DNA of 64,000 nt from Dillenia suffruticosa (Eukaryota > Streptophyta > Magnoliopsida > Dilleniales > Dilleniaceae), in NCBI GenBank assembly GCA_033439265.1, contig JAVTVX010000024.1, forward strand, positions 7,981,001 through 8,045,000, in the 5' to 3' direction. Position 1 is the stretch's first letter, and each line of letters opens with the position of its first letter. Both the position numbers and the translations under genes were made by a program. Shown here piece after piece: positions 24,500-37,003 of this stretch. Below the pieces are notes generated by a model, which made no database searches, was not told where the DNA came from, and worked only from the letters and a program-made list of their open reading frames with translations.

Positions 24500-24721
24500 C
24501 TAGTAAGGGTAGTAGGGTGGGGGGCATGGTGGCGGAGGGCACTGTGGCGGGGGTGGGAACGGTGGTGGTGGGAGGACTACTGTTGGTGGTGGTGGGGGAC
24601 CCATTGGGCATTGTGGTTGAGGGGGACATGGACAATTGTTAATCATAAGCGGAGGCTGAGGAGGAGGACACTGTGGTGGATGTGCGCAAGGCCACTGACA
24701 GCCATATTGGCAGGGACCCAT
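24500..24721 (-). CDS. Small Pro/Cys-rich protein, copy 2
   Basis: 73 residues on the minus strand, identical to copy 1 except at two positions (T for I in the VVLP stretch and Y for F near the C-terminus). I place the start at ATG 24721-24719. The frame can be extended by three codons to a GTG, but the copy-1 start and its leader argue for the ATG. TATA box at 24813-24819 (minus). The polyadenylation signal of copy 1 reads AGTAAA here. I count three base differences in the 222 coding bases against copy 1, versus about six in 120 bases of 3' flank, which hints at selection on the protein. Composition, cysteine spacing and lack of a known domain are as for copy 1. Confidence 0.72.
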   Translation of the reverse strand: MGPCQYGCQWPCAHPPQCPPPQPPLMINNCPCPPQPQCPMGPPPPPTVVLPPPPFPPPPQCPPPPCPPPYYPY

Positions 24722-24812
24722 TTTCGCCACCGTGAGTTAAGAGTTGTGCTTGGCTATGAAATTGTAAGCAGAAACTTGTGGTGTGAGAAGCAATGTCCAG
24801 ACACAAGTGCTG

Positions 24813-24819
24813 ATTTATA
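24813..24819 (-). promoter_or_regulatory. TATA box of the 24721 gene
   Basis: TATAAAT on the minus strand, 92 bases before the ATG, at the same distance as in copy 1. Confidence 0.7.
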
Positions 24820-25344
24820 GTTGTGTGATGTGGGACCTAATGATTATGTTTGGTAATTCGAAGTTAATCTCAAGTGATTATTTTATGATTTAACTTTTAA
24901 ATTTTTGAAAACGGCCAGTGTAACAGTCGTTGGTGTTCTGATTGTGACTCCAAACGCGGAATCTGACTTCACAAACGGGCATGTGCTTGTTAATGGACTC
25001 CGCGTGTTTGTTGTGTCTTGGGTCATTCTTCTAGAGAAATAGTATTTATTATTGGACTTTTGATGAAACCAGTCTCAGGTGATAATTATATCCTCAAGAT
25101 TGATAACCTCAAATAGAAATCTTATAATTCAAGAGAATTTTGTGACGAAAACTATGTTTCACGTATATATAATATATATTATATGAATGTTAATTTGGCT
25201 TATTTGTTTGAATTATAAGATTTTTTTTAGAAATTATAAACTTTTATATTTTATTTCAAAATAAATTGTTAAAATTATTGGATAAAATAAGGAGAAACGG
25301 TGTGAGATTATAAATTGTTAAAATATTTGGTATCAATGATTAAA

Positions 25345-28324
25345 AAGGACATGATGTAATAATAGCATATAAATATGAAAAGGGTAAACAAAAACTGAGT
25401 CTTTTGAATGTGAGGGCTGAGGCTGTTGAATCAAAAAGGTATGGGTCTTGGACCGCCAAAAATTGAGTCTTTTGATTTTGATTTATGTGAGGGTTGTGTA
25501 TATGGCAAACAAACAAGAAGCTCATTTCCAGTTGAAGGAGCTTGGAGGGCTTCTAATTGTCTTGAATTGGTTCATACCGATTTGTGAATTGGTTCATACC
25601 GATTTGTGTGGACCAATGAACACTGAATCATTTGGAGGGAGTTGTTCTTTTTTTCTCTTGATTGATGATTTTAGTCGCATGAGTTGGGTTTATTTTTTGA
25701 AAAACAAATTAGAGACTTTTGAGAATTTCAGGAAATTCAAGGCTCTTGTCGAGAAGCAAAGTGAGTCTTGCATAAAAGCTCTCCGCACAGATAGAGGTGG
25801 TGAATTCTTATCTAATGAATTCAACCATTTTTGTGAAGAGAATGGCATCCGTAGGGAATTGACAGCTCCTTACACATCGGAGCAGAACGGGGTAGTGGAG
25901 CGTAAGAATCGCACAGCTATTGAGATAGCCAGAAGTTTACTTAAAACCAAGGAGATTCCAAATATCAGTATTGGACAAAAGCAATTGCAACCTCAGTCTA
26001 CCTGTTGAATATTTCACCAACCAAAGCCATGCTGAATCAAATACCATTCGAAGCTTGGAGAGGTACAAAGCCTTCGGTAAGCCATTTACACATTTTCGGT
26101 TGTATTGCTTATACTTTGGTAAACTCACAAAAGTATCAAAAACTAGACGAAAAATCTGAGAAATGTATTTTCATTGGTTATTGTTCTCAATCCAAAGCAT
26201 ATCAGTTATATAACCCTCTAGTGGCTAGGTGATCATTAGCAGAAATGTAGTGTTCGATGAAGAAGCAAAGTGGAATTAGAGTAGTAGCAGCAAAGAAATT
26301 CAACTTGAAACTTTAACAAATGAAGTTTCAGAATCTATACCAGCAAATTCACTAAATTCCTCTCCCTCATCAAACAGTAACAGCTCCATAAGTTCAACTC
26401 CAAATACTCCGAATAGCGGCAGCTAACCTTCTACAAATGAGTCATCTGATATGACACCACCAAGAAAATTTAGATCCCTGAAAGAGATCTATGAAACTTG
26501 TGCATTTGCTTTAATTGTTGCAGATCCCACAACTTTCAAGGAAGCAGTAGAAATAGAGTGGAGAAATGCAATGAAAGATGAACTCATGGCCATCCAGAAG
26601 AATGAAACTTGGGAGCTGGTGGAACTGCCCGATGATAAGAACGTGATTGGTTTGAAGTTGGTGTTCAAAACAAAGTACCATGCAGATGGAAGCATGCAGA
26701 AGCACAAATCTCGATTGGTGGCAAAAGGATACTCACAATAGCAGGGTATCGATTTTGAAGAAACTTTTTCTCCCGTTGCTCAATTCAAAATGGTGCGAAT
26801 TTTTTTGGCTTTAGTTGCACAATCGCAATGGCTTGTATATCAATTTGATGTTAAATCGGCATTCCTAAATGGCGAGTTGGAAGAGGAGGTGTATGTTACT
26901 CAACTCGAAGGATTCATTGTTGAAGGCGAAGAAGAAAAAGTGTCTAAGCTGCGAAAGACACTCTACGGGTTGAAACAGGATCCGCGAGCATGGTACAACA
27001 AGATAGACTCATATTTCCTGCAAAATGGGTTTGAAAGAAGTGAGAATGAGCCTACACTTTACTTGAAGAAGGGAGGTAACAATGATATTCTCATAGTCTG
27101 TTTCTATGTTGATGATATAATGTATATGGGTTCTTCTCACTCTCTTGTAGATGAATTTAAATGTAATATGATGGCAAGTTTTGAAATGTCAGATTTGGGT
27201 TTGCTGCATTATTTTCTTAGCCTTGAGGTGAAACAAAGAGAAGATGGAGTATTTATTTTACAAAGAAAATATGCAGCAGATCTTCTCAAAAGGTTTAACA
27301 TGCTTAACTGCAAGGTTGCAGCTACTCCCATGAACATGAATGAAAAATTGCAGCTAGAAGATGGTATTGAAAAAGCGGATGCAAGAAATTTCATAAGCTT
27401 AGTTGAAGAATTGATTTATTTGGGTCACACTCGACCAGATATTTCATTCTCTATTGGTATGGTTTCAAGATTTATGAATAGTCCCACAAAACATCACTAT
27501 GGAGCTGCAAAAAGGATCCTGCGGTACATAGCTGGAACTTTGAAATTTGGAATTTGGTACAATCGAGTTTCAAATTTCAAGTTAGTTGGCTTCAGTGATA
27601 GCAATTGGGCAAGTTCCTTGATGATAGAAGGAGCACCTCAGGAAATATATGCAATCTCGGGTTAGGAGCTGTCACATGGAGTTCAAAAAAGCAAGCAACA
27701 GCTGCACTTTCTACATCAGAGGCAGAATACATTGCTGCCACATCTTCAACATGTCAAGCAGTATGGCTGAGAAGATTACTTGGTGATTTTCATTAGGTAC
27801 AACATGAGGAAACTACAATTTTTTGTGACAACAAAGCCACTATTGCAATGACAAAAAATCCTACTTTTCATGGAAGAACCAAGCACATCGATATTTAGTT
27901 TCATTTCATTCGTGACTTGGTTGCTAAAAATGAGATTATCTTGAAGTACTGTAACACAGATGAACAACTGGCAGATATATTCACAAAAGCTCTTCCATGT
28001 CACAAGCATGTCTATTTCAGGTCAAAGCTTGGTGTGTGCAACTTTGAATCAAGGGGGAGTGTTGAAAGTTGATTCAAAGTTACCTTGAACTTATTCCTTG
28101 GTTGCTATCATTTACCGGTTGTTATTCCTTATTTTTCTTATGTGTTTGTTAGGTGATTTAGTGCCAATAATATCTAATGTCGGTTGAGATTTTCTAATAT
28201 TTTAGTTTGATTGTAAACCTATATAAAGGGCATTCTCTTTTATGAAAAAATTGGTATTTGATTATTTAGCACCGCTGCAATATCAATATTTTTTTTTTTG
28301 CTCTGTTAGTTCAAATTTCCAACA
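25345..28324 (+). mobile_element. Ty1/copia retroelement 2, 5'-truncated
   Basis: A second copia family, with only the 3' half left. Parts: the pre-integrase/integrase region (about 25.45-26.0 kb, with a DRGGEF block), reverse transcriptase (about 26.45-27.4 kb, with the YVDD motif), RNase H (about 27.4-28.0 kb), a polypurine tract (aagggggag) and one LTR. It is a broken fossil with several interruptions in the coding region and no 5' LTR or gag. It abuts the end of the inverted-repeat arm. Confidence 0.9.
28060..28324 (+). repeat. 3' LTR of copia 2
   Basis: 265 bp from tgttgaaagttg to ccaaca, directly after the polypurine tract. A TATA-like ctatataaag lies near 28219. No partner LTR is found in the window. 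Confidence 0.8.
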
Positions 28325-29680
28325 TGTAATGGTGCTTACTGGGTTAGGAGGAAGAGGGGGCTGCAGAACCCTGTCTTCCCGGGGAGTGTTTGCTTCTAGT
28401 TTTCTGTTGTTTCATCTTCCAACCCAAAAAAAAAAAAAAAAAAAAAAAAAAACAGAGAGAGAGAGATAGAGAGAGAGCAGAATCAAGTAACACTCTTTTC
28501 TATTTAAGATGTGGTGAACGAATTTTTCCCATTCAAAAAACTTGAATTGGTTTTGTTCGGGGGAAGGTGATTGCAAGAGCAGCCATGCGAAGTCCATTGG
28601 GCTAATTTGGCTCTTCCTATATTTATATTTTTAACTTGGACCAATAAAGAGTGCCACATTAGTCTCCGATTTGTTTTAATCAATGGCATTTATATATTTT
28701 ATTTTTATATTGGACTAACCAATATTTAAAATTATAATTCAACTAATTTGTTTGTGTTGCTGTTGGACTCCTTTTAGAGAGCATTTTTTTAATGTAATTA
28801 TTTTCATTCTTATAATTCAAATCTGATTTTCGATTAAAAGATTTTGTATATTCCAACTTTCCACCGGCACATTTTTCTATCCTTAAAGTTTGTAGTAATG
28901 TCCCCTACCCTCCACCCATTTATTATTCCATTGTTCAAACTCTTGGATTATTTGGTGCCAAATGTTTAAGTGGTGGGGTTGTTTTTGGGTTGTTCCAGCT
29001 TCCATATATCGGCTGCTTTATGTCATTTTTTATTTTATTCTCCAACAGAATTAGATACGATAATAAAAAATAAATAAACTATGCATCATATACGGAGGAA
29101 GTTAATAAAGTTGAATAATATAACTATGTGTATAAATGATGAATAATTTGATGATTAGTAGATATATATTGTCTCGTAAATTACAAAGCAGAAAATAAAC
29201 AAAAGAATTAAAACATAAAGTTTTATAAAATCTGTATTACTTAATCCGTATATTTTGATTTTCGGGTCTAAACCAGGGCAAGGAAAAGGTCATCAAGCAT
29301 TAAACTGCAATAAGGACATTCTATAATGAGGACGCAGAGGACCGCATGTGGCTCCTCTCTCTGGGGTGGTGATAGGATGCGTTAATAAGGTTGTCTATTC
29401 TCTTGAAAGAGCAGTTGTTCAGTTTCAGAGTCCTTTCTCATGGAGTGCTTCCCCTCCCTTCCTCTGTAAAGTGTAATTTTCTATTGGATGATGTTTCGGG
29501 CAAGGCTTCTTTCTTTGGAATTCTCGGTGCTTTTCTCTGCTTAAGTGCATTTGTCCCTTCTCTTTGATCAAAAAGAGGACACTGGTTTGTTTTGGCTCTG
29601 GTTTTCTATTGTGCTCATTTAATTTGATCTTTTGGTTTCAAAAATAAAACCATAAAGAAAAGTTATATGTAAAGAAGCAC
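28325..29680. other. Intergenic DNA between copia 2 and the 29.9-kb gene
   Basis: Nothing coding recognised. It contains a poly-A run (about 28427-28452) followed by a GA microsatellite, and a TC-rich stretch near 29340-29560 that resembles a leader or promoter but has no gene attached that I can see. Confidence 0.5.
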
Positions 29681-29686
29681 ACCGCC

Positions 29687-29692
29687 TTTATT
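29687..29692 (-). promoter_or_regulatory. Polyadenylation signal of the 29.9-kb gene
   Basis: AATAAA on the minus strand, about 220 bases past the stop codon at 29910. Confidence 0.5.
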
Positions 29693-29878
29693 TCATTAAA
29701 GGAAATTAAGATTACACACTCTACAACTTTAGACTAGGGGGATTTGGTTGCATACTTACTTGCACACCCTCTGCTTACCAAACCCCAAGTTGACGCACAT
29801 AATTAGAAACTAGTGACAAGCACAAAAGGAACTAATATTGCAAGAGACCATGGGGAAGATTACAAGGCACGACCTTGA

Positions 29879-29917
29879 TTGAACACAATCTCCCCAGCAA
29901 CCTGGGTTGTTACATGC
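29879..29917 (-). repeat. 39-bp repeat across the stop codon
   Basis: Near-identical (38/39 by eye) to 30024-30062 inside the coding region. The coding copy is read as ACNDPGCWGDCVQ. In this copy the same gcatgtaac core is read one frame off, so its tgtaa supplies the ATG-TAA end of the protein. Confidence 0.85.
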
Positions 29918-30137
29918 GACCCAATCCACCACGGGATAATATGGCGGGAAGGTCTCTAGCAATTGAAGCTAAAGCATCGGCCATAGCATCAAAACGATCA
30001 AAGCGATAACCAGGGATCCTTCGTTGAACACAATCTCCCCAGCAACCTGGGTCGTTACATGCCGAACAATTCACCATGGGTTCACATGGGGCACAGTACC
30101 CACTGCAGTATACATTTCCACAACTACCACAAGCCAT
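29910..30137 (-). CDS. Small Cys-rich protein, unrelated to the Pro/Cys family
   Basis: 75 residues on the minus strand. Residues 1-38 hold nine cysteines, in patterns such as CGSCGNVYC, CAPC, CSAC and CWGDC. Residues 39-75 have no cysteine: a basic RRIPGYRFDRF stretch, then an amphipathic helix-like segment (about 50-66) and RGGLGRM at the end. There is no signal peptide or membrane helix. TATAAATA at 30234-30241 and AATAAA at 29692-29687 frame a compact transcription unit. Family and function are not recognised. A Cys-rich head on a helical tail could bind metal or a partner protein (inference). A 39-bp block of the coding region recurs across the stop codon in a different frame, so the C-terminus may have been shortened by a frame change. 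Confidence 0.7.
   Translation of the reverse strand: MACGSCGNVYCSGYCAPCEPMVNCSACNDPGCWGDCVQRRIPGYRFDRFDAMADALASIARDLPAILSRGGLGRM
30024..30062 (-). repeat. 39-bp repeat inside the coding region
   Basis: Encodes the ACNDPGCWGDCVQ segment of the 29.9-kb protein; partner of 29879-29917. Confidence 0.85.
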
Positions 30138-30233
30138 TTTTCACTAGTGAGAGAAGACTTAAGGAGTTGAGGAAGAAGAGGTTTGTTTTGCGATGGTAAT
30201 GCAGGCTTAGACCCCCCCTCCCCCCGCGGGGTG

Positions 30234-30241
30234 TATTTATA
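30234..30241 (-). promoter_or_regulatory. TATA box of the 30137 gene
   Basis: TATAAATA on the minus strand, 97 bases before the ATG, next to a run of G/C (30212-30231). Confidence 0.7.
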
Positions 30242-31072
<831 letters not shown>

Positions 31073-31237
31073 CTCATTTCTTTCATTTAAAGCAAGAGGG
31101 GCTTTTATGGCTCAACATGGTTGCAAATTACAAGGCTGCACAAGTAGTTTCCTAAATTAAATTAATCTTTTGTTCTCTCTTATTTTTTTTAAATTGTGTT
31201 ATTTGTTATACAGTTTGTACTTGCAAATATTTCGTCG

Positions 31238-34200
31238 ATTAGCGAATGGATACTTAATAGATTAATTTGTTGAGGGTGTTAATGTTAATGACTTTTTGAA
31301 TTATGCATGTTCTCAACATAACTTTATGGATGGATTGAATATTAGATGTCGTTGTCAGAAATGTCAGAATCGGAAGTTTTTAAGTTGAGATGATGTCGCA
31401 GTGTACTTGTTTTCCAGAGGGTTTGTAAATGGTTATACCATATGGGACTGTCACGGAGAGGTGAGAAATATAGAATCAAATGAAGGACAATCATCTAGAC
31501 ATAGAGAGGATGTTGAGGCTCCTTATAGATCTATGGTTGTGGATGGCTTAGGTCCTCTATTTGATTGGAATTGTAATTATGATAATATGAATTTGGACAA
31601 TAACGAGGAATCGAATTCGGAGGCGGCATTGTCTTATGAGTTGTTTAAAAAGGCTACATAACCATTATGGAATGAATGCAAACAGTAGACAACATTGTCT
31701 GCTGTATCATAATTGTTAAATTGTAAGTCAGAATTCAACATGAATGAAACATGTTATGATCGCATGAATGCAACTATACAAAATATGTTACCCGAAAATT
31801 CAAATTTGACAACTAATTTCTATAGAGCAAAGAAGATGTTAAAAAAACTTGAACTTGGGTATGAGAAGATTGATGTTTGTGAGATTGATTGCATGTTATA
31901 TTATCAAGAAAATCGGGATAGGACCGAGTGTGTGGTATGTGGTCATCCTCGATATAAGAGAACAACTGTAGGTCATCGAAAACGAAATAAAGTACCAACA
32001 AGGTATTACGATACTTGCTTCTAACACGAAAACTTCAAAGGCTTTACATGTCAAGAGCTACATCAGAGCACATGACTTGACATTATAGAAATCAACGTAC
32101 TGATGATGATGTTGTTACTCACCCGGCCCATAGTGAAGCTTGGAAGCATTTTTATTTTAGTCATCCATCATTCGCCTCAGAATGTCGAAATGTGCGTTTG
32201 GGGTTATACATAGATGGATTTAATCCTTTTAGTTCGGCAAACATTCCTTACTCTTGTTGACTAATATTTACTACTGTATACAATTTGCCACCCTCAATGT
32301 GTATGAAGTAGCCGTTTATTTTTCTTAGCCTTATTATCTCGGGGCCAAGAAATCCAAATAAGCATATTGATGTATTCTTCAGACCTGTAGTAGAAGAATC
32401 GAAAATGTTATATGCTGAAGGGGTTAACACGTATGATATTTCAAAAAAGCAAAACTTTCAAACGAGGGTAGTACTTCTATGGACAATAAGTGATATTCCT
32501 ACTTATGGGATGTTATCTAGATGGAACACTCATGGAAAGTTAGCATGTCTTTATTGCATAGAGCATACAAAGTCTTTTTATCTTGCTAATAGTCGAAAGA
32601 TTTCATTTTTTTATTGTTATCGTCAATTTCTTCCTAATCATCATCTACATCGAAAGCAAAGGGATAAATTTTGAAAAGGAAAAATCGAGATCGATACGCC
32701 TCCTCCTTGATTATCTGGTGAAGAGATATTTATCGAGTATCTTGTTTTCCTGATATTACCTTTGGTACAAAATGCGGCAAACAGATGATTGAAGGTTTTG
32801 GGGTCGAACACAATTGAGTTAAAAGAAGCATATATTGGGAGTTACCACATTGGAGAATACTTCTTATTCGGCATAATTTAGATGTGATGCATATAGAGAA
32901 AAATGTATTTGATAATATTTTTAACACTGTTATGGATGTGAAAGGGAAAACGAAAAACAGTATTAAGGGGAGACTGGATTTCGGGTTGTATTGCAAATGC
33001 CCTGAATTAGAATTTAAAGAAATTAATAGGAGGACTTGGAAGTCTCAAGGTTCATACACATTAAATAGGGATCAAGTATTGGAGTTGTGTCGGTGGATAA
33101 AAATTTGAAGTTCCCTGATGCGTATGTTTCAAACTTGGCTCGATGTGTGAGCTTAGAGAAATGTACTTTTTATGGGATGAAAAGTCATGACTGTCATATC
33201 TTTATGCAAAGATTATTCCCTATTGCCTTTCGCAACCTTCTGCCTAACGTTATTTGGGATGTTCTTACAGAACTCAGTCATTTCTTTAGGGACTTATGTG
33301 TGGCTGAGTTACGTATCATGCATACGGAATTATTGAATCGTAATATAGTAGAGACGTTATGCAAATTGGGGAAAATCTTCCCACCCTCTTTGTTTGATAG
33401 TATGGAGTATTTGACCATTCACTTAGCTTATGAAGCGAAGGTCAGAGGACCCGTTCAGTACAGATGGATGTACCAATTTGAGAGGTACTGTGTGGTCTTT
33501 TATTAAATAGACATTTTATATTCATCTTATAATTTTAATGACTCATTTTTGTAGGTGTATGTCTCGATTGAAAAAGAAAGTGCGAAATTGAGTACGCATT
33601 GAAGTTTCAATATGTGAGGACTATATAATTGAGGAGATTTCTATAGTTTGCTCCTTCTATTTCAAACAGCATATTAAAACAAAGTTGAACCAAGTTCCTC
33701 AAAATGATGATGGGGGAGCTGTTCAATCGTTGGGGAGATTATCAATATTTTCTCTTCCAGGTCGACCTCTTGGGGAATGTCATCGGAGATTTCTAACTGA
33801 AGCGGATACAAGGCTATAGTCATATATGTATTGTTGAATTGTATTGAACTAAATGAATTTATAGAGTACGTATGTGGATAACCTTTTGCTTTTTAAGTTC
33901 ACTGCAGGCCAAAAGGTCATGACGTCTTACATCGTACACTGTAATAGGATTTACGGTGATGTTGTTAAGCAACAAACTTCAATCATTATAGAGGAACAAC
34001 TATAGAAGAGACGTGAACAAGAATTTGAGGGTTGGTTGAGGAGATTTGTACGTACACTATTTACTTTACAATCATTGATGAATTTCTAATGTATAAGTAT
34101 ATTAATATAATACCTAACAATGTTATATTGTTTTTTTTTTTTAAATTAGGTCTCCAATGAGAGAAATTCTGTAATTAGAAATATAAGAGACATAACACAA

Positions 34201-34912
34201 AGCCCATCATGTTCAGTGAAATGTTTCAATGGATATTTTGTCAACAGTTTCAAGTTTCACATGGCCGACTATGGACATGATAGAACAACAATGAATAGCG
34301 GCGTATGTGTTAAAAGGAGTTGTTACAATGATTTGGAATGAGATTTCTATGGCATGTTGATTGATATCATTGAGTTGGAGTATTTTTGAATTAGTAACAA
34401 AGTTGTCTTATTTAAGAACATTTGGTATGATACTGAAAAAGGAGTTCGGGTGCACGCTCGTCATGGACTTGTTGAAATTAATCATAAATCAAGACTGCAC
34501 TCTAATGAGCCTTTTGTTTTGGCAATACAAGCACAACAAATTTACTATACATCATACCCTTCTAACAAGAGAGAGAAGTGATTGGTGGGTTGTATGTAAA
34601 ACAAAGGCTCAAGGGTCAGCTAATGATAGTGTTACGCATCTGATAAGAGCTGAAATATTTTACCAAGAAGATAAACCATCAATTCCTATACTTGTAGAGC
34701 CAACTACGGAACTTGATGATGTAGCTATTCTTATTGGTCTGATATGGAGGAGGTAAATCCAACTGATATACTTGAATAATGACATAACATCTTCGAATTG
34801 TCACTGAGTGTTGAAGACGAAGAAGAAGAAGAAGAAGAAGATTTTGATTCTTCAGAAACCGAAGAAATTGAAGAAGTTGATAGTGATGGTGGTGATGATG
34901 ACATAAAATGAT
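31238..34912 (+). pseudogene. CACTA Tnp2-like transposase, broken
   Basis: Domains in order. First, a transposase-associated N-terminus (31238-31465) with CRCQKCQNRKFL and YTIWDCHGE. Next, the Transposase_21 core: LELGYEKIDVCEIDCMLYY near 31846-31910, GLYIDGFNPFSSANIPYSC near 32200-32260, and ELPHWRILLIRHNLDVMHIE near 32840-32900. Then a DUF4218 region (33100-33490) with FPDAYVSNLARCV and GPVQYRWMYQFER. Finally a DUF4216-like region (34.3-34.75 kb) and an acidic tail (EDEEEEEEEDFDSSETEE) ending at the stop at 34912. Introns are likely. Several in-frame stops and frame changes are visible, including two stops within the first 60 codons, so this copy is dead. Confidence 0.88.
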
Positions 34913-36293
34913 TGGATATTTAGTGGACTTATGTAATTGCACGTTTCAAATATATTCAATAGTTTAATGTCTTAGTCTGAATTGCTTTTATTGTGTATTT
35001 GTGTTTAAATCAATTTATCACAAAAACACTTCTCAATGATAAATTGTCTATGTTTGTGTTTTCCATGTTCGTAATTTTGTTTGTCTTATTTCAAATTGGT
35101 CAACAAATTCAATTTTGTTATTCGATATATTTGACAAATTTGTTATTCGATATGTTTTTAACAATAAATATTTATTAACTAATCTTTTCAGATCTACAAA
35201 TATGGTAAAGGCAGAGACTCTAGCTCTAGGGGAAGCTCTAGGAGAAGCAACGAGAGCAGTCGAGGGTCTATCAATATATGTGATCTCCCAGGGATAATTG
35301 CTCCACGCCAAGATCCCAATCCTAAAGATGATGCTAATCTTGGTTCCTCCTCCGCTCGAAGTAGAGGGCCAAACCATGACACGCCCGTGCCTGTCAATGC
35401 GGGTGGTCGAAAATTTATTGAAGCGGCGAACCATCCGTAAGTCGATTTGATGTTTGAAATTCAATTTTCATATTGTTATGCATTAGTATGACTACAATTA
35501 CATTATTTTATTTAAAAATAGCTTTTTTGATCTTAAAGTTGTCTGTTCTATTACTGAGAACATTAAGGGACATCTTACGGGGGGCATGGCCGACTTGGCG
35601 GATGGTGCCAAAGGAGACAAATGATCACTACAAAAAAACAACCTTTTAGCCACAAATTTAGCGACAAAAATTTTAAAAAAATTTGTCGCTAAAAACATTA
35701 ACGACGGATTTAGCGACAAAAAATTTTTCGTCACTAATAACGCGTAGCAAAAATTTAGCGACGAAAATTAGAAATCCGTCGCTAAATTTAGCGACGAAAA
35801 TTGAAATCCGTCGCTAAATTTAGCGACAAATAATTTTTCGTCGCTAAAATTCGTCACAAACTTTAGCGACGAAAAATTATCCGTCGCTAAATTAGCGACA
35901 TAAAAAAAATCCGTTGCTAAATTTAGCGACGAAAATCTAAAATTCGTCGCTAAATTTAGCGACGGATAATTTTTGTCGCAAAAATCCGTCACTAATTTAG
36001 GGGAAAAAAATCTATAATAATAAAAAAATCCGTCACTAAATTCAGCGACGGATTTGGAATCCGTCGCAAAAGTCCGTCGCTAAATTCAGCGACGGATTCA
36101 GAATCCGTCGCTGATTTCAAATTCCGTCAAATGAAATGTTCAGGGAGGGCACGTGTCACCCGAGCGCCACCCTTGCCCACCCGAGCCCGCCCGCCCCCAC
36201 CCGAGCCCGCCCGAGCGCGTACCACCTGAGCCAGCACCCCGCACCCCGCACAGGCACCTCTTAATTGCTGGAAAATGCCTTCTGCCTCCACCG

Positions 36294-36358
36294 TGGTTCG
36301 AACTCTGAACTCCGCACTCCTCCGAACTCCTGCAAGCAACCTGTAAACCACCGAGCCA
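36294..36358 (-). promoter_or_regulatory. tRNA-like A/B-box module in CACTA N2 (left)
   Basis: Minus strand: A-box-like tggctcggtgg (36358-36348) and B-box-like agttcgaacca (36304-36294), then a GC-rich block to the left. Counterpart of 14211-14272. Confidence 0.5.
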
Positions 36359-36949
36359 AAGATATTATTATGATATAAATTTCTTTTTTATTATTTATTA
36401 TCTTTATTTCACATTTTCCTAATAATAATAAAATAATATATAATAATAATTTAAAATAATAAATATAATAACTTTTTTTATTTATACCACCCACTTAAAA
36501 TAATATAAATTAAAAATAATAAATATGATAATTTTTAATAAAATAAAAAATAATAAAATACTAATTTAAAATAAAATAATTAATTAATTAAAAAATATGT
36601 TTATATTATATTTTGATTTCTTCTTTTTTCTTTTATCTTATTATCTTATTATTTTTTTCATTTTTATTTTAATTTTTTAATCCATAATTTAAAAATGGAT
36701 TACAATATCTCAAAACTATAAAATTATAATTATCAATAAATTATAATCTATTAATAATTTAAAAATTCTATATATTTAATTACAAAATATTTTTATTCGT
36801 TATAATAAAATTATTATATATTATAATAAAATTATTATATATAAGAAATGATAGTAGAAAGAAGAAAAAAAAACCCAAAAATAGAGATAAGGAAAAAAAA
36901 GTGAGAATAGAAAATAAAGAGGAGGAAGAAAGTCACACAACAACACTTG

Positions 36950-37003
36950 TGGTGCAGTGGTAACATGTCTTTGAGTCGAGGTCCAAGTCCAAGGTTCGAA
37001 TCC
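36950..37003 (+). promoter_or_regulatory. tRNA-like A/B-box module in CACTA N2 (right)
   Basis: A-box tggtgcagtgg (36950-36960) and a perfect-looking B-box ggttcgaatcc (36993-37003), 32 bases apart, followed by a T-rich spacer and the GC-rich tail 37038-37180. The best pol III-like match among the five modules. Confidence 0.6.

Larger units (their letters stand above)
22908..25322 (-). repeat. Right arm of the large inverted repeat
   Basis: Reverse-orientation copy of 1013-3329. It contains the second Pro/Cys-rich gene and a GA tract (23047-23076), and has a small private tandem duplication at about 23107-23205, where a block around atatatattcatactatc appears twice. The arm ends where the copia 2 fossil begins. 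Confidence 0.85.

Noticed and set aside
35048-35464. 138-codon minus-strand frame
   Set aside because: Shadow of the Ser/Arg-rich first exon of the TnpA-like gene.
36950-37003. A real tRNA gene
   Set aside because: A and B boxes are present, but I can fold no acceptor stem or proper T-arm stem, and the copy in N1 has changes incompatible with a tRNA.
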